A stretch of 29,815 nucleotides of DNA. Source: an uncultured Clostridia bacterium (GTDB taxonomy: Bacteria; Bacillota; Clostridia; Lachnospirales; Lachnospiraceae). The notes under the pieces were generated by a model. The model was given only the letters and a program-made list of their open reading frames with translations, was not told the origin of the DNA and made no database searches. The translations under genes were made by a program, and so were the position numbers. Of the stretch, positions 6,527 through 11,972 are shown piece by piece. The DNA lies in the NCBI GenBank assembly GCA_945622055.1, contig CALZBV010000005.1, positions 1 to 29,815 on the forward strand, written 5' to 3'. How positions within the stretch are numbered: the stretch's first letter is position 1; the number at the start of each line of letters is the position of its first letter.

Positions 6527-7999
6527 CTACGTCTCAAAGTGCGTTACAACCTCATCAATGTAGTAACGAAGTCTCTTCTTTAACGTATCCGCATCCACAT
6601 AGGCTCCGTCATTCGTATATCCCTCACGGAAGAACCAGTCACTCATGTAAGCGTCCCAGACAAGCACGTGACCGCGAACGCCCAGTCCATGCTCCTGTGC
6701 AAAGGCAACAATTGCATCCCCCTGCGTGTAGTTCATTACCGGCATACCGTCCGGATTCTGCCGGGAAGCGGTCTGGCTGAGCAGGGAATACGCCTTCATT
6801 TCATTTGCAGCAGTTATGCTGTTCATTTCGTTGATTGCCATATTGGCGTAGTAGCTGCGTGTCAGGTTGCCGTACGTCATTACAGTACCAAAGGTAAAGC
6901 CGTTCTTTGCTGCCGCATCCTTCAGATACTGGTTTTCCAGCGGCGGCTCCTGGAAACAGCGCTGCGCAAAATTATAAAATCCGAGGTTCCATACCGCAAA
7001 ATCATGAATTCCCTTTACCGGATGCCACAGGAAATTTTTCCCGTCCGTCAGACGATCCGACTTATCTGCAAGACCGTCTGCCGCTGCCCTGGCACTGCCG
7101 TAAGCCGTGGTATCTTCCGTTCCGCATATGTTATAAAAATAGTTAATCTCGTATTCCTTCGGATAATTTTCAAGAAGCTCCGCAATTTTTGACGCATCAT
7201 TCGATGTCGGTGCTGCCGAAAAGGCACCAAACCAGCTCATGATATCAAGGCAGCCGCAAAGACCGACGTTAATCGTCTGCATACCGCCCATGGAAAGACC
7301 TGCCATCGCACGATGCTCTCTTGCCTTCGTCAGATCATAGCCATTCTCATCGTATTCCCCGTAGGTGGAATAGTGACTCTCGATGTACGGAATCAGGTCA
7401 TTACGAAGCTCCTTTCCGAATTCATAGAAACCGGAAATCCCTCCCATATTGCCTGCCTTACCATTCGGCGTAACTACGATAAACGGCTCAATATCACCAT
7501 AATACGCCAGATTGTCCATAACATTTTTTACTGTGGAATACGGGTTGTTCATGCCCCATTCATCCTCACTGCCGCCAATACCATGCATCAGGTAAAGCAC
7601 GTTATATTTCTTTTCCCTGCTATATCCGGCCGGAAGGTAGACATATGCCTTCTTTTCAAGCTCCGGCGTATCCTCCTGCGTATAATCGTGACCGGTATAT
7701 GTAATCGTCTCAACCGTTCCGGACGCCTCACGATTCACCTTGAGATACTTCGCCGGAATCTGCGCGTCCTCCGTCTTTACCACAACCGGCGTCGGCTCCG
7801 GGGTAGGTGTCCCGGTCGCAGTCGGTTCCGGCGTTGGTTCTGCGGTCGGTTCTGCGGACGGTTCCGGTGTCGCAGCCCCGGTTGGCGCCGGGGTCTTTGT
7901 AATCGCTTCGTTACCTGCGGCATTCCCGGCACAGCCGGTCATACCGAAAAGCACCAGTGTTGTACATAATACAACACCAAACTGTTTTAATCGATTCAT
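6527..7999 (-). CDS. Lipoprotein with CE1 esterase domain fused to a truncated GH10 xylanase domain
   Basis: The first 490 codons of what would be a 726-residue bifunctional enzyme ending at 5819. Signal peptide with lipobox F-G-M-T-G-C23, then a Thr-Pro-Glu linker (about 36-72). The CE1 esterase domain (about 78-350) has S236 in G-L-S-M-G-G, D296 in G-T-E-D and H332 in G-I-H-D-F. The GH10 domain starts near 352 and includes V-R-G-H-V-L-V-W-D, where most GH10 enzymes have H-T-L-V-W-H. It stops at TAG after H-F-E-T, 13 codons before the acid/base Glu. The esterase half should be functional and surface-anchored. An esterase ahead of GH10 resembles clostridial XynZ. AGAAGGG lies 5 nt before the ATG, 28 bp after marR, so the gene probably belongs to the marR transcript. 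Confidence 0.85.
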   Translation of the reverse strand: MNRLKQFGVVLCTTLVLFGMTGCAGNAAGNEAITKTPAPTGAATPEPSAEPTAEPTPEPTATGTPTPEPTPVVVKTEDAQIPAKYLKVNREASGTVETITYTGHDYTQEDTPELEKKAYVYLPAGYSREKKYNVLYLMHGIGGSEDEWGMNNPYSTVKNVMDNLAYYGDIEPFIVVTPNGKAGNMGGISGFYEFGKELRNDLIPYIESHYSTYGEYDENGYDLTKAREHRAMAGLSMGGMQTINVGLCGCLDIMSWFGAFSAAPTSNDASKIAELLENYPKEYEINYFYNICGTEDTTAYGSARAAADGLADKSDRLTDGKNFLWHPVKGIHDFAVWNLGFYNFAQRCFQEPPLENQYLKDAAAKNGFTFGTVMTYGNLTRSYYANMAINEMNSITAANEMKAYSLLSQTASRQNPDGMPVMNYTQGDAIVAFAQEHGLGVRGHVLVWDAYMSDWFFREGYTNDGAYVDADTLKKRLRYYIDEVVTHFET

Positions 8000-8027
8000 T
8001 TTAGCCCTTCTTTTCTAAGATCAAGAT

Positions 8028-8450
8028 TTATTTGGAGAGATTTTCCACAATTCGTGCATTCAGACTGACCAGAAGTTCCTTCTCTTCCTCGGAAAATCCG
8101 GCAAGTGCAGTCTCCTGTACCTCCTGAATAATCCGGTCTACCTTTTCTGCAAGTGTTCTTCCCTCATCCGTCAGGTAAATACGGAATGCGCGTTTTCCAC
8201 CGGAAACATGGGAGGTCTCCTTACGGATCATCCCCTTCTTTTCCATCGCATTCAAAAGCACTGTCATCGTAGCCGGCTCTACACCGCAAAGACCTGCAAG
8301 CTCCTTCTGAAGATAACCCTCCTGCTTCAAAAGGCGTGACAAAACCTTTGGCTGTCCCGGAGACAAATCCAGCTTGGTAAACTCAGAGATACATGCCTTG
8401 GCATGTGCACCCGAGGTATTAACAAGTGTTGAGAATAAACTGATTTCCAT
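8028..8450 (-). CDS. MarR-family transcriptional repressor (CinR-like by context)
   Basis: A 140-residue winged-helix regulator. The helix-turn-helix and wing lie at about 45-100 (L-Q-K-E-L-A-G-L-C-G-V-E-P-A-T-M-T-V-L-L-N, then M-E-K-K-G-M-I-R-K and a basic wing), flanked by the N- and C-terminal dimerisation helices typical of MarR. The start has a strong AAAGGAG 5 nt upstream. It is divergent from a cytoplasmic CE1 esterase and heads the operon of surface esterases. In Butyrivibrio fibrisolvens a MarR-type repressor, CinR, controls the adjacent cinnamoyl ester hydrolase gene cinB. By analogy this protein would be released by a hydroxycinnamate-related ligand. Operators at 8505-8518 and 8631-8644 suggest that it represses both itself and the divergent esterase. 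Confidence 0.85.
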   Translation of the reverse strand: MEISLFSTLVNTSGAHAKACISEFTKLDLSPGQPKVLSRLLKQEGYLQKELAGLCGVEPATMTVLLNAMEKKGMIRKETSHVSGGKRAFRIYLTDEGRTLAEKVDRIIQEVQETALAGFSEEEKELLVSLNARIVENLSK

Positions 8451-8504
8451 AAAAACTCCTTTCCTTCCGGTTCTTTACCGGAACGGATTCTTTTGCTAAA
8501 ATAT

Positions 8505-8518
8505 ATTAGACTCCTAAT
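8505..8518. promoter_or_regulatory. Inverted-repeat operator on the marR side
   Basis: A perfect ATTAG-N4-CTAAT palindrome begins 3 bp downstream of the marR -10 box, so bound repressor would overlap the transcription start. The same motif recurs at 8631-8644 next to the divergent promoter. Confidence 0.7.
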
Positions 8519-8520
8519 TT

Positions 8521-8549
8521 ATAATACTTTGTTTTTCCTGTTTTGTCAA
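8521..8549 (-). promoter_or_regulatory. Promoter of the marR-esterase/xylanase operon
   Basis: TTGACA (8544-8549), a 17-bp spacer and TATTAT (8521-8526) on the minus strand form a near-consensus vegetative promoter, followed at once by the ATTAG-N4-CTAAT operator. Confidence 0.8.
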
Positions 8550-8590
8550 GGAAAACGAGCCTTTTCGTATTGTATTTTCCTAAGTTCCGC

Positions 8591-8619
8591 TTGACTTTAT
8601 TCCCAGGATTTGTTATAGT
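8591..8619 (+). promoter_or_regulatory. Promoter of the divergent esterase gene
   Basis: TTGACT (8591-8596), a 17-bp spacer and TATAGT (8614-8619). The second operator copy lies 11 bp downstream of the -10 box. Confidence 0.8.
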
Positions 8620-8630
8620 AAATTATATGA

Positions 8631-8644
8631 ATTAGAAATCTAAT
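8631..8644. promoter_or_regulatory. Inverted-repeat operator on the esterase side
   Basis: Second perfect ATTAG-N4-CTAAT palindrome, in the start region of the esterase transcript and 126 bp from the first. It is the likely site where the MarR protein represses the cytoplasmic esterase. Confidence 0.7.
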
Positions 8645-8664
8645 CTTAGAAATGGAGGTTCAAA

Positions 8665-9474
8665 ATGTTCGATTATCATACCCCGGACGGCTTCGATACG
8701 TTTGGCACTGCTGCCCCGTCCTACAAGCTTACTACCGTAACCTATTCTTCCAAAACAACCGGCTCAGAGCGCAGATGCCACGTTGTTCTTCCGGTGGATT
8801 ATTCCACTGAAGAAACCTATCCGGTGCTCTACCTGCTTCATGGCATCGGTGGCACGGAGGACGAATGGCTCGGCGGTAATCCGGCAGAGGTTGTTGGCAA
8901 TCTGGTTTCCAAAAAGGAAGCTGCCAAGATGATTGTTGTTATCCCGAACATCCGCGCCGCAGCAGATGACCGCGTTCCGCAGGATGTTTTCGGACCGTTC
9001 AATGTGAACGCGTTCGATAATTTTATCAATGATCTGCGCGACGACCTGATGCCGTTTATCGCAGCGAATTATTCCATCCGCACCGGTCGCGAAAACACTG
9101 CAATTGCAGGGCTTTCCATGGGTGGCCGCGAGACGCTGTTCATCAGTACCCGCATGGCTGACGCGTTTGGATATTTTGGTGCGTTCAGTCCGGCACCGGG
9201 ACTCCTTCCTATGGCTTCAGACCCGGTTCGTTTTCCGGGACAGCTTCCGGTGTCCGGGCTTCGTACCCCGGACGGTGCACCGGCACCGATTTTCATGATG
9301 ATTTGTGCAGGCACCGAAGATATGATTGTAAAGGTTTGTGCCGAACAGTACCATGAAACCCTCGCTTCGCACGGGGTTCCGCACCTTTACTACACGATGC
9401 CGGGCGGGCATGACTTCGGCGTATGGAAAAACGGTCTGTATCACTTTGCACGCACGATTTTCCACGAAGCCTGA
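8665..9474 (+). CDS. Cytoplasmic CE1-type esterase (CinB-like cinnamoyl ester hydrolase)
   Basis: A 269-residue alpha/beta-hydrolase of the esterase-D/CE1 family. It has no signal peptide or linker, unlike its two lipoprotein relatives in the window. The oxyanion motif L-L-H-G-I-G-G, nucleophile S151 in A-G-L-S-M-G-G, acid D219 in A-G-T-E-D and base H249 in P-G-G-H-D-F are all present. It probably removes hydroxycinnamoyl or acetyl groups from imported xylo-oligosaccharides; the precise substrate is inference. A GGAGG Shine-Dalgarno lies 6 nt upstream. It is divergent from the MarR gene with a matching operator in its leader, and a strong terminator follows at 9531. The arrangement resembles cinB/cinR of Butyrivibrio. 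Confidence 0.85.
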   Translation: MFDYHTPDGFDTFGTAAPSYKLTTVTYSSKTTGSERRCHVVLPVDYSTEETYPVLYLLHGIGGTEDEWLGGNPAEVVGNLVSKKEAAKMIVVIPNIRAAADDRVPQDVFGPFNVNAFDNFINDLRDDLMPFIAANYSIRTGRENTAIAGLSMGGRETLFISTRMADAFGYFGAFSPAPGLLPMASDPVRFPGQLPVSGLRTPDGAPAPIFMMICAGTEDMIVKVCAEQYHETLASHGVPHLYYTMPGGHDFGVWKNGLYHFARTIFHEA

Positions 9475-9530
9475 GGCGCCTTCCACCGCCAGCCTGCGGG
9501 GATAGGAATTACAAAGCCTTCACCCTGAAT

Positions 9531-9561
9531 AAAAAGCCGGGAGAACTGCTTCCGGCTTTTT
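9531..9561 (+). terminator. Rho-independent terminator after the cytoplasmic esterase
   Basis: AAAAAGCCGG pairs with CCGGCTTTTT around an 11-nt loop; more T residues follow. A-tract and T-tract symmetry could allow use in both directions. Confidence 0.8.
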
Positions 9562-9590
9562 GCATTTTTTACTTTCCTTTCTTCAAATAG

Positions 9591-9619
9591 TTGAAATATG
9601 GATAACTTTATTGTATAAT
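9591..9619 (+). promoter_or_regulatory. Promoter upstream of the DHH phosphoesterase leader
   Basis: TTGAAA (9591-9596), a 17-bp spacer and a perfect TATAAT (9614-9619). Transcription would start near 9626, giving a leader of about 140 nt before the coding start. Confidence 0.75.
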
Positions 9620-9625
9620 TTGTTA

Positions 9626-9740
9626 AGAAGCACTGTTTTCCCTGTGCTTACACAAAAGCCCTCCGATGCTTCGCACGGACTTGCGGCAGCTTCCGCCTTT
9701 CTTCACAGATTCAGGCTTTCCGGAGGCTTTTTTATTTTAC
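9626..9740 (+). ncRNA. Candidate structured leader or small RNA ending in a terminator-like stem
   Basis: The predicted transcript begins with a hairpin (AAGCAC 9628-9633 with GTGCTT 9644-9649). It ends with a long-range stem, GCC-C-TCCG (9658-9665) pairing with CGGAGGC (9721-9727) with one bulged C, followed by six T residues. The 55 nt enclosed can form smaller hairpins such as GCGG/CCGC. This is either a leader controlling the DHH gene by premature termination or a separate small RNA. No known riboswitch consensus was recognised. Confidence 0.35.
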
Positions 9741-9765
9741 GAATTATGAAAAGGAGACTTTGCTT

Positions 9766-10686
9766 ATGAGACTGGTAACCCGTTCCGATTTCGACGGCCT
9801 TGCCTGCGGCGCTTTACTCAAGGAAGCAGGTATTATCGACAGCTGGAAATTTGCCCACCCGAAGGATCTTCAGGATGGTCTGATTGAGGTTAACGAGAAT
9901 GACTGCCTTGCAAATGTACCTTTTGTTGAAGGCTGCGGTCTCTGGTTTGACCATCATTCGAGCGAGCATGAGCGTCTTTCGCTCGAAGGGAAATATAAGG
10001 GTGAGAGCCGTATCACTCCGTCCTGCGCACGCATTATTTATGAGTATTACGGCGGCCGGGAGCGTTTTCCTCAGTTTGATGATATGATGGTTGCGGTAGA
10101 TAAAGTCGATTCCGGTAACCTTACGATTGACGAGATTCAGAACCCGAGTGGCTGGATTTTGATTGGTTTTCTGATGGACCCGCGCACCGGCCTCGGCCGT
10201 TTCCGTAATTTCACGATTTCCAACTACCAGCTCATGGAGCTTTTAATCGATGCCTGCCGCACCATGACGACCGACGAGATTCTTTCCCTTCCGGATGTGA
10301 AGGAGCGTATTGAAATGTACTATGAGCAGACCGAGAAGTTTAAGGAGATGGTTCTGGCGCACACCGTTACGGAAGGAAAGCTTCTGATTTCTGATTTGCG
10401 TGGCGTTGACCCGATTTATTCCGGCAACCGTTTCATGATTTACAGTATGTATCCGGAGCAGAACATTTCTGCATGGATTGTCAGCGGAAGAGGCGGCAAG
10501 GGCTGCAGTGCTGCGGTTGGCTACAGCATTTTAAATAAGACCTGTACCGTCGATGTCGGAAGCCTGATGTTAAAGTACAACGGCGGCGGTCATAAAAAGG
10601 TCGGCACCTGCCAGTTTACCGATGACAACATGGCTGTCGGGCTCCCGAAAATGCTGGACGAATTAAAATCTCTTGCAAACAGGTAA
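9766..10686 (+). CDS. DHH/DHHA1-family phosphoesterase, specificity unknown
   Basis: A 306-residue protein of the DHH superfamily (metal-dependent phosphodiesterases and exopolyphosphatases such as RecJ, NrnA and GdpP). The N-terminal metal motif is T-R-S-D8-F-D10-G, the DHH motif is D62-H-H64, and further acidic residues lie in V-D112-K-V-D115. The C-terminal DHHA1 glycine motif is G-G-G-H-K-K (272-277). There are no membrane or sensor domains, so it is a soluble enzyme. Likely substrates are short oligonucleotides, cyclic dinucleotide products or polyphosphate; the sequence does not decide. I chose the ATG at 9766 because AAGGAG lies 9 nt upstream; a TTG two codons earlier is less likely. 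It is a single-gene unit, with its own promoter, a structured leader and a strong terminator. Confidence 0.75.
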   Translation: MRLVTRSDFDGLACGALLKEAGIIDSWKFAHPKDLQDGLIEVNENDCLANVPFVEGCGLWFDHHSSEHERLSLEGKYKGESRITPSCARIIYEYYGGRERFPQFDDMMVAVDKVDSGNLTIDEIQNPSGWILIGFLMDPRTGLGRFRNFTISNYQLMELLIDACRTMTTDEILSLPDVKERIEMYYEQTEKFKEMVLAHTVTEGKLLISDLRGVDPIYSGNRFMIYSMYPEQNISAWIVSGRGGKGCSAAVGYSILNKTCTVDVGSLMLKYNGGGHKKVGTCQFTDDNMAVGLPKMLDELKSLANR

Positions 10687-10731
10687 TTTTTTGGAATTAC
10701 GAATTATTCTGCATTTTTTGCACAATAATAA

Positions 10732-10763
10732 GGCAAATGGTAGCAATACCGTTTGCCTTTTTT
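10732..10763 (+). terminator. Rho-independent terminator after the DHH gene
   Basis: An 11-bp stem (GGCAAATGGTA with TACCGTTTGCC, one G-T pair) closed by a GCAA tetraloop and followed by six T residues. Confidence 0.9.
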
Positions 10764-10808
10764 CTCCTCTGCCGTTTCCTGCCTTTTTCCTCTCCTGTCG
10801 TTTTCTGC

Positions 10809-10837
10809 TTGACAAAATAATCTTACTGTAATAAAAT
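10809..10837 (+). promoter_or_regulatory. perR promoter
   Basis: TTGACA (10809-10814), a 17-bp spacer and TAAAAT (10832-10837), with a PerR box starting 2 bp later. Confidence 0.8.
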
Positions 10838-10839
10838 AT

Positions 10840-10854
10840 TAGTAATGATTACTA
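10840..10854. promoter_or_regulatory. PerR box at perR
   Basis: TAGTAATGATTACTA is a perfect 7-1-7 inverted repeat, close to the known PerR consensus (TTATAAT-N-ATTATAA). It sits over the predicted transcription start of perR, indicating negative autoregulation. Confidence 0.75.
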
Positions 10855-10868
10855 TTACGAGGTGATTT

Positions 10869-11279
10869 ATGAAACACAGCAGACAGCGAGAGGCTATTTT
10901 GGAGTATCTTCAGCAGACGACCTCCCACCCTACGGCAGACATGGTTTATCTTCATGTCCGTAAGGTAATTCCAAACATCAGTCTCGGTACGGTTTACCGT
11001 AACTTAAACCAGCTGGTCGGACAGGGTGAGGTGCTTCGGCTTTCCTGCGGTGATGACTGTGACCGCTTTGACGGTACGGTTTCTCCACACTATCACTTCC
11101 GTTGCACTCAGTGTCATGAAGTCTCCGACCTGGTCACAGACCCGCTGGAGCACATTAATCTCATTGCCGGTGCGGGCTTTGGCGGACGAATTGACGGGCA
11201 CTCTGTCTACTTTTATGGGATTTGCCCGGATTGCCTTGCAAATGAAAAAGAATGCAAAATCCGATTGACAAACGGATAA
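10869..11279 (+). CDS. perR: PerR-type peroxide-responsive repressor (Fur family)
   Basis: A 136-residue Fur-family metalloregulator with an N-terminal winged helix and a C-terminal dimerisation domain. Structural zinc cysteines are C79-x-x-C82 and C119-x-x-C122. By alignment to Bacillus PerR the regulatory metal ligands are H20, D68, H74, H76 and D87. The Asp at position 87 (Asp104 in Bacillus PerR, Glu in Fur) points to PerR rather than Fur, as does the rubrerythrin target. Iron-bound PerR represses until peroxide oxidises the metal-binding His residues. Two palindromic boxes, at its own promoter and at that of the next gene, fit PerR. GAGGTG lies 5 nt upstream of the ATG. At the N-terminus it is somewhat shorter than Bacillus PerR. 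Confidence 0.85.
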   Translation: MKHSRQREAILEYLQQTTSHPTADMVYLHVRKVIPNISLGTVYRNLNQLVGQGEVLRLSCGDDCDRFDGTVSPHYHFRCTQCHEVSDLVTDPLEHINLIAGAGFGGRIDGHSVYFYGICPDCLANEKECKIRLTNG

Positions 11280-11293
11280 AATTATTTTATAAT
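11265..11293 (+). promoter_or_regulatory. Consensus promoter of the rubrerythrin gene
   Basis: TTGACA (11265-11270), 17 bp, TATAAT (11288-11293): perfect in both hexamers and spacing. The -35 lies inside the 3' end of perR. Such a strong promoter fits a highly expressed gene kept off by PerR. Confidence 0.85.
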
Positions 11294-11297
11294 AAAA

Positions 11298-11312
11298 CAG
11301 TAATGATTACTG
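11298..11312. promoter_or_regulatory. PerR box at the rubrerythrin promoter
   Basis: CAGTAATGATTACTG is a perfect 7-1-7 inverted repeat sharing its central 13 bp with the perR box. It begins 4 bp after the -10 box. Confidence 0.75.
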
Positions 11313-11330
11313 ATTTAGAATTAATTAGAA

Positions 11331-11362
11331 AAGGAGGATTCTGTATCGCAGGTCCGATACAG
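11331..11362 (+). promoter_or_regulatory. Distant Shine-Dalgarno followed by a hairpin in the rubrerythrin leader
   Basis: AAGGAGG (11331-11337) lies 35 nt before the ATG at 11373, too far for normal initiation. Between them is a perfect 8-bp stem, CTGTATCG/CGATACAG (11341-11348 and 11355-11362), with a 6-nt loop. When folded, it cuts the effective spacing to about 13 nt. No start codon occurs at a normal distance from the AAGGAGG. Confidence 0.6.
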
Positions 11363-11372
11363 AGAATTAAGT

Positions 11373-11915
11373 ATGGCAAAGTATGTATGTCAGGTATGTG
11401 GTTACGTTCACGAGGGAGATTCTGCACCGGAGAGCTGTCCGATTTGTAAGGCTCCGGCTGAGAAGTTTACCAAGCAGGAAGGTGAGATGACCTGGGCTGC
11501 TGAGCATGTTGTTGGCGTTGCGCAGGGCGTTAGTGAGGACATCTTAAAGGATCTTCGTGCAAACTTCGAGGGCGAGTGCACGGAGGTTGGTATGTATCTT
11601 GCTATGGCTCGTGTTGCACACAGAGAGGGTTATCCGGAGATTGGTATGTACTATGAGAAGGCAGCTTTCGAAGAGGCTGAGCACGCTGCAAAGTTTGCAG
11701 AGCTCCTCGGCGAGGTTGTTACCGATTCCACCAAGAAGAACCTGCAGCTTCGTGTAGACGCAGAGAACGGCGCTACCGCAGGCAAGACCGACCTTGCAAA
11801 GCGTGCAAAGGCTGCTAATCTTGATGCTATCCACGATACCGTTCACGAGATGGCACGTGACGAGGCAAGACACGGAAAGGCTTTCAAGGGTCTGTTAGAG
11901 AGATACTTCGGCTAA
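11373..11915 (+). CDS. Reverse rubrerythrin (N-terminal rubredoxin, C-terminal diiron domain)
   Basis: A 180-residue peroxide-scavenging protein. The N-terminal rubredoxin domain has C6-x-x-C9-G and C22-P-I-C25, an Fe(SCys)4 site. The C-terminal ferritin-like four-helix domain (about 40-180) carries diiron ligands in G-E-C-T-E-V-G-M-Y, E-E-A-E-H and D-E-A-R-H. Domain order is opposite to classical rubrerythrin, as in the reverse rubrerythrins of Clostridium acetobutylicum, which reduce H2O2 and O2 with electrons from NADH via a reductase. The upstream consensus promoter with a PerR box supports peroxide induction. The start at 11373 is fixed by the conserved M-A-K-Y-V-C beginning, although its Shine-Dalgarno lies beyond a hairpin. 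Confidence 0.92.
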   Translation: MAKYVCQVCGYVHEGDSAPESCPICKAPAEKFTKQEGEMTWAAEHVVGVAQGVSEDILKDLRANFEGECTEVGMYLAMARVAHREGYPEIGMYYEKAAFEEAEHAAKFAELLGEVVTDSTKKNLQLRVDAENGATAGKTDLAKRAKAANLDAIHDTVHEMARDEARHGKAFKGLLERYFG

Positions 11916-11933
11916 GATAAACTTATAATATGT

Positions 11934-11965
11934 GAAACAGGCGTTCCTTACGGGACGCCTGTTTC
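11934..11965. terminator. Shared terminator between converging rubrerythrin and helicase genes
   Basis: A perfect 11-bp stem (GAAACAGGCGT with ACGCCTGTTTC) around a 10-nt loop, 18 nt after the rubrerythrin stop and 7 nt after the helicase stop. T-tracts are modest on both sides. Confidence 0.75.
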
Positions 11966-11972
11966 ATTCTTC

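Noticed and set aside
6527..6529. TAG read as an amino acid (stop-codon recoding)
   Set aside because: TAG ends other genes here (the response regulator and the barnase-type RNase), and no recoding machinery is visible in the window.
6490..6535. Frameshift between the two parts of the esterase-xylanase gene
   Set aside because: Both parts lie in exactly the same reading frame and the ten codons between them translate to normal GH10 sequence, so only the TAG separates them.
9560..9769. Small plus-strand coding frame of 69 codons before the DHH gene
   Set aside because: It runs through a terminator stem, the promoter and the leader hairpins, with no ribosome-binding site.
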